Below the pieces are notes generated by a model. That model saw only the letters and a program-made list of their open reading frames with translations, made no database searches and was not told the origin of the DNA. This document shows, one piece after another, positions 16,897 to 24,988 of a DNA stretch of 56,004 bases. The stretch comes from Ruminococcus sp. (GTDB taxonomy: Bacteria > Bacillota > Clostridia > Oscillospirales > Acutalibacteraceae): positions 1 to 56,004 of the forward strand of contig JAFLSM010000012.1 in NCBI GenBank assembly GCA_022510955.1. The letters run 5' to 3'. The first letter of the stretch is position 1; each line of letters starts with the position of its first letter. The position numbers and the translations under genes were made by a program.

Positions 16897-17749
16897 CCTT
16901 TTCTCTACGCAACAGGAGCGTGACGATGCAAAACTCGAAAAGATAAGGGATATTCCCCTTGAACTTATTGACGATTTTCCCGACCACCCATTTCAGGTTA
17001 GAGATGATGAGGATATGGAACAGCTCGTTGAAAGTATCAAAACAAACGGAGTATTAACCCCTGCCGTGTTGCGACAGAAAGAGGACGGACGATACGAACT
17101 TGTTTCAGGTCACAGACGAAAACGAGCCTGTGAACTTGCAGGACTTTCTACTCTCAGAAGTGAGATTAAAGACTTAACCCGTGATGAAGCTGTTGTATAT
17201 ATGGTTGAGAGTAATTTTCAGCGAACAACAATACTTCCGAGCGAAAAAGCCTTTGCTTACAAAATGAGAAATGAAGCGATGAAACGACAAGCAGGCAGAC
17301 CGAAAAAAGAAAATCTGTCCCCACTGGGGACGAATTTACGAACTGATGAAATGATTGCCCAAGAAACAGGCGATAGTAGAAATCAGATTCACAGATTTAT
17401 TCGGTTGACAAATCTCGTACCTGAACTTTTAGAACTCGTTGATGAAGGAAGAATTAAAATGCGTCCTGCCGTTGAGCTGTCCTATCTCAATGAAGATTGT
17501 CAGCGTGATGTTGCCCTACAAATTGATATTAACGACTGCACACCGTCGCACGACCAAACAATCTGAATGAGAAAGATGTTCGATAACGGCAAACTGACAG
17601 CAGAAGAGGTTGAAGCTATTATGTCAGAAGAAAAGCCTAATCAGCGAGAGCGTATTGTTTTGCGTGGTGATAAAGTACGAAGCCTTATCCCTAAAAATAT
17701 TCCGTTAAAAGATACGCACACAACAACGGCAGGCTTGTTGTTGTGGTGA
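16853..17749 (+). pseudogene. parB: parB pseudogene (ParB/Spo0J-like), in-frame stop and truncated end
   Basis: Translation from the ATG at 16853 (AAGGAGGTG upstream) gives the N-terminal ParB domain: PFQVRDDEDMEQLVESI.., then SGHRRKRACE, and a helix-turn-helix region around TGDSRNQIHRFIRL. A TGA at 17564-17566 interrupts the frame; reading continues in the same frame (MRKMFDNGKLTAEEVEAIM..), as expected if CGA had mutated to TGA. The C-terminus then departs after IPLKDT into HTTTAGLLLW, so the last part is deleted too. The 237-residue N-terminal product may still be made. Confidence 0.8.
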
Positions 17750-17860
17750 AAAGGTGTAAGTAATTTATCATAGACAAAGCTAATTTTGTTTGATATAATT
17801 TTAGTAATAAAAATCGGAATTTGTAACAGAGATTATTTATACTGCAAAGGGAAATACTTT

Positions 17861-18457
17861 ATGAAAAATATTTTTGATATTAAAATAAAACCTTTAGAGC
17901 CTAAACTTAAATCGGATTATCTGGCTTTTTTTGATAGTCGCGCATTCACAGACGAAAATCCTAACGGACCGTGTTACTGTACGTCGCCTAATCAGGACGA
18001 AGAAACGATTAAACAAATGGTTAGCGAGTTTTCTGCAAATGGCGTAAAGGAAACGATTAGAAAGTATGCTATAAAGATGCTTGATGAAAATAAGATTCAA
18101 GGATATTTGGCTTTCGATGGTGATACTTCTATTGGATGGTGTAACGCTGCGGATATTGAGAGTTATGTAGGATTTGTTCCAGAGTTTGCCCGTACTAATA
18201 CTTGTGGAAAAACAATCTCTATCGTATGTTTTGAAATAGCACCTGAGTATCGGGGAATAGGTCTTGCCTTAGCTTTTATTGATAGGATATGTGCTGATGC
18301 GAAATTAAAAGGCTATGTAGCTGTTGAAGGCTATTCTAAAATATATGAGGGACGCAATGACTATGATTTTTATGGACCTGTCGGATTATTTCAGAAATCA
18401 GGATTTCAGGAGATTGCAAGGAAAGATGGGCAGATTATAATGCGAAAAGTTTTATGA
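17861..18457 (+). CDS. GNAT-family N-acetyltransferase
   Basis: 198 residues from the ATG at 17861 (AAAGGGA upstream); an in-frame start at 17786 lies within AT-rich spacer. The GNAT core is seen as ISIVCFEIAPEYRGIGLALAFIDRICADA, with RGIGLA as the acetyl-CoA pyrophosphate loop, and a final strand with YGPVGLFQKSGF. The N-terminal part (NGPCYCTSP..) resembles cargo acetyltransferases in clostridial islands. Its substrate is unknown. It follows the broken parB and has its own terminator, so it was probably inserted as cargo. Confidence 0.85.
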   Translation: MKNIFDIKIKPLEPKLKSDYLAFFDSRAFTDENPNGPCYCTSPNQDEETIKQMVSEFSANGVKETIRKYAIKMLDENKIQGYLAFDGDTSIGWCNAADIESYVGFVPEFARTNTCGKTISIVCFEIAPEYRGIGLALAFIDRICADAKLKGYVAVEGYSKIYEGRNDYDFYGPVGLFQKSGFQEIARKDGQIIMRKVL

Positions 18458-18496
18458 TAAGTAAATTCCGATTTATTAAACTAAATATTAAACAGA

Positions 18497-18531
18497 AAAC
18501 TCTGATCGGGAAATCCAGTCAGAGTTTTTTA
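18497..18531 (+). terminator. Intrinsic terminator after the acetyltransferase gene
   Basis: AAACTCTGA pairs with TCAGAGTTT and is followed by a T-run. Confidence 0.88.
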
Positions 18532-18563
18532 TTTTTAGTTAACATTTGAAAGGAGGCTAAATT

Positions 18564-20357
18564 TTGGCTGATATAAAAACAAGAGATACGGTCAAAGAAA
18601 CAATAAAAACGCTGAACAAGTCGGTTGTTGCTACAGAGCGTATGAAATCAGCATATATACAGACAAAGGATAAAGCTGAACATTCTACTAACTCAGAAGA
18701 ACATTCAGCTAATGAATACGCTACTGATAGAGTTGAATCAGTGACAAAGCGTGGAGTTGAAGAAACAGCTCACCAAACTAAAAAGCAGCTCGGCAATGCA
18801 AAAGACGGAGCAAAAAAGATCAAGAATGAAGTTAAAACTCGTATTGAGAACAGAGTAATGAATAAGGCTGAAAATACAGTTAAGGATTCTGCTCAAAATG
18901 CCGCTAAAAAGTCCGCTGAAAAATCTATCAGGAACACTTCCCCAAAGGTATATAGCGGTGGTCGGAAAAGCATTCGTGCTGTTGAGCAAACTTCAAAGAC
19001 AATAAAGCAATCTGCTCGTTCGTCAGGGAGTAAGACTATAAAGGCAGCACAGAAAGGCACAGTAAAAATCGTTAAATTCTCTGTCAAAACCGCCGAGAAA
19101 ACTTCAAAGGCGGCAATCAAGACGGCAAAGCAAACGGCTAAGGTTGCACAGAAAACGGCAAAGGCATCTGCTACGACCGCCAAGCGTTCAGCGCAGGCAG
19201 CAAAAGAAGCGGCGAAGGCTACCGCAAGAGCGGTTAAGATAGCTGTCAAAGCAGCTATAACTGCGGTAAAGGCAATGATTGCAGGAATGAAGGCTTTAGT
19301 TGCCGCAATAGCGGCAGGAGGTTGGGTTGCACTTATAATTATAATAGTTATATGTCTTATCGGGCTTATTCTCGGCTCGGCTTTTGGCATTTTTGCTTCG
19401 GGCGAAGAATCTGACACAGGATTAACAATGCGTGATGCGGTACAACAAATCAACGAGGACTACGAACAACACATTGAAGATATTAAGAGTAGTAATACTT
19501 ATGATATTCTTGAAATGTCCGGCAGCCGTGCAAAATGGAAGGAAGTCGTTGCGATTTATGCAGTAAAAAAGAATATGGTTAGTAATAACCCTGAAGAAAC
19601 ACAAGAACCTGATGAGGTTGCTACAATGACAGAAGCAAAGCTACAGGACTTGAAATATATCTTTTGGGAAATGAACTCTATTTCATCTCGAACTGAAAAG
19701 AAAACCGTAAAAGAAACTGTTGAGGAACGACAGGATGATGGCAAAATCAAGCAAGTGGAGAAGAATGTAGAGAAAACCACTCTATATATTACTGTTTCTC
19801 ACCGTGACCTTGAATCTATGATGAATCGTAACTGCTTTACTGATGAGCAAAAGGAAATGTGCCGAGAACTTCTAAAAGATGAAAACAATGCTCTATGGTC
19901 AGCCGTTCTGAACGGCATAGCGTATAGCGATGACCAAATTGTAAATGTTGCCATAGAGCAGCTTGGAAATGTCGGCGGTCAACCTTATTGGAGTTGGTAC
20001 GGCTTCGGCGCTCGTGTAGAATGGTGTGCTTGTTTTGTTTCGTGGTGTGCTAATGAGTGCGGTTATATTGACGCAGGCGTTATACCAAAATACTCCGTTT
20101 GTGATACGGGTGTAGATTGGTTTAAGGAGCGTAATCAATGGCTTGAAGGCTCAGAGGAGCCACAGGCAGGTATGATTATTTTCTTCGATTGGGAATATGA
20201 TGGGCTTGACGGCAATTCCGACCATACAGGAATTGTTGAGAAAGTAGAAAACGGCAGGGTTTATACAATCGAAGGGAATTCAAACGATAGTAGTCAGGAA
20301 AAATCTTATCCCATAGGATATTATGAGATACTCGGCTACGGAGTTCGGGCATACTAA
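18564..20357 (+). CDS. CHAP-domain cell-wall hydrolase of conjugative-element type
   Basis: 597 residues, TTG start with AAAGGAGG 7 bases upstream. The N-terminal 230 residues are Lys/Ala/Thr-rich and repetitive (TAKRSAQAAKEAAKATARAV..); a transmembrane segment follows near residues 240-275, then an extracellular part. The C-terminal CHAP domain has the catalytic Cys in EWCACFVSW, the His in SDHTGIVE and EGNSND. In Tn916-like and clostridial elements this protein opens peptidoglycan for the transfer channel. Here no other transfer gene is nearby, so it is an orphan left by deletion. Confidence 0.85.
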   Translation: MADIKTRDTVKETIKTLNKSVVATERMKSAYIQTKDKAEHSTNSEEHSANEYATDRVESVTKRGVEETAHQTKKQLGNAKDGAKKIKNEVKTRIENRVMNKAENTVKDSAQNAAKKSAEKSIRNTSPKVYSGGRKSIRAVEQTSKTIKQSARSSGSKTIKAAQKGTVKIVKFSVKTAEKTSKAAIKTAKQTAKVAQKTAKASATTAKRSAQAAKEAAKATARAVKIAVKAAITAVKAMIAGMKALVAAIAAGGWVALIIIIVICLIGLILGSAFGIFASGEESDTGLTMRDAVQQINEDYEQHIEDIKSSNTYDILEMSGSRAKWKEVVAIYAVKKNMVSNNPEETQEPDEVATMTEAKLQDLKYIFWEMNSISSRTEKKTVKETVEERQDDGKIKQVEKNVEKTTLYITVSHRDLESMMNRNCFTDEQKEMCRELLKDENNALWSAVLNGIAYSDDQIVNVAIEQLGNVGGQPYWSWYGFGARVEWCACFVSWCANECGYIDAGVIPKYSVCDTGVDWFKERNQWLEGSEEPQAGMIIFFDWEYDGLDGNSDHTGIVEKVENGRVYTIEGNSNDSSQEKSYPIGYYEILGYGVRAY

Positions 20358-20374
20358 GACTGATTTAAAAAATG

Positions 20375-20398
20375 GATACCGTCCGTTTGGGCGGTATC
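20375..20398 (+). terminator. Hairpin after the CHAP gene
   Basis: GATACCGTCC pairs with GGGCGGTATC over 10 bp around a short loop. No T-run follows, so it may be a processing or protective hairpin. Confidence 0.5.
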
Positions 20399-21234
20399 TG
20401 ATACATAGCTATGAAATGAGCTAATTGAAATGATAGGTAAAAAGAAGAAAATCTATTCGTAGGATGAGAAATATGTCAATGAAGCAGTTAGGTATAGCAG
20501 TATTTTTTTCGAGGGTAACGCTAAGATATGGATTGCTCAGTATGAAAGTGGATAGCGTACACCTAAGAAAATACTGCTTAATGATATTGTCGTACAGCTC
20601 AAAGTTTTTATAGAACGCATTACTCTTTATTCCTGAAATCAATACTTTAGCAAGAGTTATGCACACTTTGTTTATTTTATATGATATATACGTTTTACGG
20701 ATTAAGATGATAAACAACACTTTCGAGGAACTCTGCATAGCAATTAGTGTATAGCCAGATTAGTACGACAGATATTTTGATGGTGAAGTTGTTAGAGAAG
20801 AATATGATAATTGGCGATATAACTATAAATGAGGAAATACCATCCGAGAGGGCGGCATCATAATTTTAATCCTTTGGCTAAGTTGATTGAATTCTATAAC
20901 TGTTTATTTCATAATTCTTTTGCGCAATCAAGCAATTCTTCTGACTTGGTCGGATTGGTAATTACTGTATGGGGAATTTTTTAGACGTTATTATAAGATG
21001 ATCACAAATGTAAAAGATTATTTGCATAGAGGGAAAATTGATAACATTTTTAATGTTGTGCACTTTGTCCTATAGACAAGTTTATATAACGAGCACATCC
21101 TTATTAGTATAAACTAAGCAACATTGTTTGTGAACAGGATGATAAAAGTAACTTACTGTAAAAAAACTTATTAGTAAAAATAACCCGACAGAGAAATTTT
21201 TATATTTGCAGTCGAGTTCCGCTTGCTAACATTA
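20399..21234. other. Decayed spacer with coding relics, no intact gene
   Basis: About 830 bases without a credible gene. Two short stretches read like remnants of proteins: on the plus strand near 20770-20833, DRYFDGEVVREEYDNWRYNY then stop; on the minus strand near 20980-20909, KIPHTVITNPTKSEELLDC then AKEL-stop. Neither is recognised. The region joins conjugative-element relics to the quorum-sensing cargo and is probably the scar of deletions and insertions. Confidence 0.5.
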
Positions 21235-22566
21235 TTAATTAGATGTTGCACAGATCGTATCAACATTAGAATTATTAAGTTGAAATGTAATTGTGGTACT
21301 AAAAGTTTTTTGTTTATCATTATATGTTATTGTCATTATTCCGTCATATTTTTTTACCACTCTTTTAATACTTTTTATGCCGATACCATGCATTTTAGGA
21401 TCTTTCTTTGATGATACAATACTATCATTTATTTGCAGAGGCTTTGTATCACTTGAGTTTAAAACACTTATCACGAGAAAATTAGAATTTCTTATGTCTA
21501 TAGAAAAAACTATAAATCTATTTTTAGATTGCCTTGCAGCTTCAGTAGAGTTTGCAAGCAAATTATCAAATAAAGATGTTATATCTGGATCGCTCATAAA
21601 ATTGATTTGAGTATTTTGAATGTTTATATCAAAACATATCTTTTCGCTTTTACAAATTTTATAATATCTGTTAGTAATCAGGTTAAGTAATGCGTTATTG
21701 CTATAGTCAATTGGGTTCATTATATCAAAATCATTTTCTATGTTATCAATATATTTGACTATATCAGAATTATTATTTGTAGAGAGCATTTTTAATGAAT
21801 TCAAGTGTTTTGTTATATCATGAATTAAAACCTTAGAATTTTCATTTTGCTCTTTTAAGAGTTCATAATATGTAACACGATTATCTTCTTTTTGTTGTGT
21901 TAAAAGAAGCTCCGTATATTTTTGGTTTGTTTTTACTGTTTTATCATGCACATAAAATACAACAATATTTGATAGTAAAGAGAGTAAATTGCAAATCACT
22001 AATGCAAATTTAAAAGTTTCATTTACATTGTATGTAATGCATAAAAATATTGATGTATACATAAAGGAAATGGAAGCTGCTGGTAGAATACATAAGAATA
22101 AAGACGAATACGATTTGTCGCTTTTATATTCCTTTGAGGAAAATTTTGCAGAGAAATAAACAACGATGAAATACAGTAATTTACTTATACTTGCTTGAAT
22201 AATGAGTATATATTGGTCTCTGAAACAAGCGTCTAAATCAATAGAGAATAAAACTGAAAAAACAAAAAACACAAGTATTTCCGTTACAATCATAAATGAA
22301 ATCAATAAAAAAGGATGAAACAGGCTTGATTTTATATTTACTTCATAGCATAGAATTATAATAATAAAATTAAATATAAAGAAAGATAAAAGGTTTAATA
22401 ACGGAATGTTTAATTTTGCAATAGAAAAAGAAACAAAACTACTTATCGATGCAATAATAAAAACAAAACCATAATTTCGCTTTAGTCTGAATTTCTTATT
22501 AAAATAGAATATGGAAATAATTGTTTCAATAATAAAAACGATTGCATAACATAATTCCGAAATCAT
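21235..22566 (-). CDS. agrC: AgrC-like sensor histidine kinase (HPK10 type)
   Basis: 443 residues. The N-terminal 200 residues contain about six hydrophobic segments, the usual AgrC peptide-sensing membrane domain. The phospho-acceptor His is in LIHDITKHLNSLK (about residue 250). The ATPase has the N box in LLANSTEAARQ and a single G box in HGIGIKSIKRVVKKY, features of the HPK10 group. It reads an autoinducing peptide outside the cell and phosphorylates the LytTR regulator. Its ATG overlaps the regulator's stop by 4 bases, so the two are translationally coupled. Confidence 0.88.
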   Translation of the reverse strand: MISELCYAIVFIIETIISIFYFNKKFRLKRNYGFVFIIASISSFVSFSIAKLNIPLLNLLSFFIFNFIIIILCYEVNIKSSLFHPFLLISFMIVTEILVFFVFSVLFSIDLDACFRDQYILIIQASISKLLYFIVVYFSAKFSSKEYKSDKSYSSLFLCILPAASISFMYTSIFLCITYNVNETFKFALVICNLLSLLSNIVVFYVHDKTVKTNQKYTELLLTQQKEDNRVTYYELLKEQNENSKVLIHDITKHLNSLKMLSTNNNSDIVKYIDNIENDFDIMNPIDYSNNALLNLITNRYYKICKSEKICFDINIQNTQINFMSDPDITSLFDNLLANSTEAARQSKNRFIVFSIDIRNSNFLVISVLNSSDTKPLQINDSIVSSKKDPKMHGIGIKSIKRVVKKYDGIMTITYNDKQKTFSTTITFQLNNSNVDTICATSN

Positions 22567-23279
22567 ACCGTCACCCCAATATATTTCTGAAAAGAATCTT
22601 TAAATGAAGAATAGTATCTTCTGGAGATGGGTATGTGTTCAAATTTTTTGCCTCTTGCAGATAAAGTGACTTCGGTTTTACTAAAGTTTGTTACATTCTT
22701 TAAATTGACTATGTAGCTATAATGTGATTGTGCGAAATAATCGTATTCTTTTAATAATTTTTTCCAAAAGTCAAAATTGTTGAGTGTTTGTAATTTGCGG
22801 TCTATAGTTACGACGCAAGCTTTTCGTTTTTCTATAGTTATATAAATAATATCTCTGGTAAATATATTATAGAATTCATCATAAGTTTTTACAGCAATAT
22901 TTTGTGTACTCTTTTGGTATATGTCAATCGCCATATTTATGTTTTTTATAAATCTGTTTTTATCTAGTGGCTTTGAAAGAAATCTGAAAACTTGAAGAGC
23001 CATTGCATCATCTAAATAAGATTGAAAAGACGTGACGATAAAAATAATTATATTAGGATTTTTTTCTTGCAAATATTTTGTTACGGATAGTCCTCCGATA
23101 CCTGGCATTTCTATATCAACAAAGGCAATATCGAATTTTTCGTTATTGTGCTTAACATCATCACCACATGTATAAGAGGTTATATCGAAAAATAAATTTC
23201 TTTGCTTCGTTACAGCGTCAAGAAAATTTGTGATTTGCTTAATTATATTAGAATCATCATCACAAATTATAATCTTCAT
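22563..23279 (-). CDS. agrA: AgrA-like LytTR response regulator
   Basis: 238 residues from the ATG at 23279, with AAGGAGTG upstream on the minus strand; the in-frame start at 23315 adds 12 residues before the receiver domain and lacks an RBS. The receiver has the acidic pocket CDDDS, phospho-Asp in FVDIEMPGIGG, and Lys in LSKPLDK. The C-terminal half is a LytTR DNA-binding domain (YIVNLKNVTNF.., PISRRYYSSFK). It should activate the facing agrDB-peptide-exporter genes. No clear paired LytTR sites could be picked out by eye. Confidence 0.88.
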   Translation of the reverse strand: MKIIICDDDSNIIKQITNFLDAVTKQRNLFFDITSYTCGDDVKHNNEKFDIAFVDIEMPGIGGLSVTKYLQEKNPNIIIFIVTSFQSYLDDAMALQVFRFLSKPLDKNRFIKNINMAIDIYQKSTQNIAVKTYDEFYNIFTRDIIYITIEKRKACVVTIDRKLQTLNNFDFWKKLLKEYDYFAQSHYSYIVNLKNVTNFSKTEVTLSARGKKFEHIPISRRYYSSFKDSFQKYIGVTV

Positions 23280-23333
23280 GTTAATTTTCACTCCTTTTAT
23301 AAGATTATAACTCATAAAATTTAATTTGTCATC

Positions 23334-23660
23334 TTATTTTTCTTGTTCTAGTAATATTATTTCTATTATTTTTGAGATAAGGGATAATGATTCTTGATTG
23401 CAAAGCAGAAGATTATCTGTGATGTTTTTTGGAATATCATTTGTTTTTATATTGCCAAGTAGTAAATAATCCGGGGTTACTTCTAACTTTTCACAAATTT
23501 TAGCCAGTGTTTCCAAACTGGGAATTGAGCGTCCATTTTCAATATTTGATATATGGTTATTTGAGAGATCAGTTATTTCTGCAAGATAGTTTTGCTTTAT
23601 TTTTAATTCATGTCGTCTTTGTGCAATTCTAATCCCGATTTTATCGTAATCAACTGTCAT
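23334..23660 (-). CDS. XRE-family helix-turn-helix regulator
   Basis: 108 residues. The N-terminal 65 residues are an XRE HTH: GIRIAQRRHELKIKQNYLAEI, recognition helix in LSNNHISNIENGR, then PSLETLAKICEKLEVTPDYLL. The rest is a short helical tail. It lies at the head of the leftward kinase-regulator genes, 236 bases from the rightward agrD, so it is well placed to repress both directions. Whether it is co-transcribed with agrA (54-base gap) is likely but unproven. Confidence 0.85.
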   Translation of the reverse strand: MTVDYDKIGIRIAQRRHELKIKQNYLAEITDLSNNHISNIENGRSIPSLETLAKICEKLEVTPDYLLLGNIKTNDIPKNITDNLLLCNQESLSLISKIIEIILLEQEK

Positions 23661-23897
23661 AAAATATCACCCTAATTATGGTATCAATTTTTAGAACAAT
23701 AATGAACAAATTAAAAAGAAATAATACTTATATAGTTATAAAAAAACAAATATTTTAAAATTTATTTCGTTTAAGTGTGATTAAAAATAATATCTATTGA
23801 AAAAATAACCATTTTTGTTTGAAATCAAACCAGTTTTACATAATTTCACAAAAAGAAAATTTAATATGTTAAAATAACGCAAAAGGAGGAACATACA

Positions 23898-24053
23898 ATG
23901 GAAAAAAAGAGAACAGTGTCAAGCAAAGTAAAAAGCGGAGTCAAGTCTTGTTTATCAGTAGCACTTAAATCTAATGCGAATTCCACTGGCTGTTTTTTTA
24001 TTTATCAGCCCAAAGTACCAAAAGAACTTAATAGATTTAAGAAGATAAAATGA
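23898..24053 (+). CDS. agrD: AgrD-like autoinducing peptide precursor
   Basis: 51 residues, too short for routine calling; AAAGGAGGA sits 8 bases before the ATG. The N-terminal part is basic and amphipathic; the centre NSTGCFFIY is followed by QPKVPKEL. The Cys-plus-four pattern before a P-x-V-P-x-E-L motif matches AgrD precursors, where the Cys forms a thiolactone with the fifth ring residue. The mature signal is predicted to contain the ring C-F-F-I-Y with a short N-terminal tail. Its stop overlaps the agrB start (ATGA), so it comes before agrB, the reverse of the staphylococcal order. Confidence 0.85.
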   Translation: MEKKRTVSSKVKSGVKSCLSVALKSNANSTGCFFIYQPKVPKELNRFKKIK

Positions 24054-24631
24054 TTAAAAGGATTTCCAGCAAAGTCGCCTGCTTCTTATGTAAAGATGAA
24101 GATTGTCAAGATAGTTACGATTTATATGAGTATGCTGTATACATTATTTTATCTTCAGCATTCCATATAGCTACAATTATCGCTTTAGGATTGTGCTTTA
24201 ATTTATTAGTTGAAAGTATAGTGTTCTATTTTTCTTTTATTGCTATCCGTAAGTTTGCAGGCGGCTACCATGCTAAAAAGTCAAATCGATGTTATATTAT
24301 TTCAACAGTGTCTTCAATAATAGTTTTAGTATTAATAAAGATAATACTTATATGCAATTTTAAGTTTATTGAATACCTATTATTGCTTTTAGGAATGTTT
24401 TGTGTAATAGTTATTTGCTATTTGTCACCTTTAGACACAGTTAAAAATCCTTTAAACCATAAAGAAAAAATAGTTTTTAAAATTATTTCAATTGTATCTT
24501 CAGTTACTATTTTTTTTATGTCATGTTTATTAATAACGTTTTCAGTTTTTAATATCGGTATATCAATGATATTTGGTGTTTTTATGAGTAGCTTAGTATT
24601 AGCTTTAAGAAAAGCAACAGAAAATCATTAG
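24050..24631 (+). CDS. agrB: AgrB-like accessory peptidase
   Basis: 193 residues. AgrB is a membrane cysteine endopeptidase that cuts AgrD at its C-terminal side and forms the thiolactone. The motif FAGGYHAKKSNRC carries the catalytic His and Cys seven residues apart, as in the family. Five to six hydrophobic segments are visible. Translation is coupled to agrD by overlapping start and stop. Together with the AgrC and AgrA homologues it makes a complete agr-type circuit on the mobile element. Confidence 0.9.
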   Translation: MIKRISSKVACFLCKDEDCQDSYDLYEYAVYIILSSAFHIATIIALGLCFNLLVESIVFYFSFIAIRKFAGGYHAKKSNRCYIISTVSSIIVLVLIKIILICNFKFIEYLLLLLGMFCVIVICYLSPLDTVKNPLNHKEKIVFKIISIVSSVTIFFMSCLLITFSVFNIGISMIFGVFMSSLVLALRKATENH

Positions 24632-24727
24632 TGTTTAATAATAATTGAATGTTTTTTAGTTTATTATTAATTTGGGTAAGAATGACGGGGAGTAATCTTA
24701 TGGTTAACATGAATTGGAGGAAATATT

Positions 24728-24904
24728 ATGAAACATTTATCTTATAATGAACAAATGAAAACTAACGGCGGACGAACTGTTTGTGTAAAGACATCCATAT
24801 ATAAGGGCTCTGCCGTTAATCATTATTTTCAGATTTTGTTTTGGTCAACAACTCATAAAGATTATTATATGGGTAAACAAGCGATTTGGTATTGTTATGG
24901 ATGA
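24728..24904 (+). CDS. Double-glycine leader peptide, probable bacteriocin or signal precursor
   Basis: 58 residues, not an obvious family member; GGAGG lies 7 bases before the ATG. The N-terminus MKHLSYNEQMKTNGG is a short leader ending in Gly-Gly, the cleavage site for C39-peptidase exporters, and such an exporter follows 84 bases downstream. The predicted mature peptide is 43 residues, basic and aromatic (many Tyr, Trp, Phe, His), with only two Cys, at precursor positions 19 and 56, that could form a disulfide. No lanthionine or radical-SAM enzyme is nearby, so it is probably unmodified or disulfide-linked. Confidence 0.75.
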   Translation: MKHLSYNEQMKTNGGRTVCVKTSIYKGSAVNHYFQILFWSTTHKDYYMGKQAIWYCYG

Positions 24905-24988
24905 TAATTACAAATGATGTTTTTAATATAACATAAGTTTATTTGATATTTTACTGCCCGTCATTTTTATATATGAAAGGAAAAAGTA

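Noticed and set aside
20421..20738. Minus-strand frame of 105 codons in the decayed spacer
   Set aside because: No ribosome site, biased composition, and in a region with relics on both strands.
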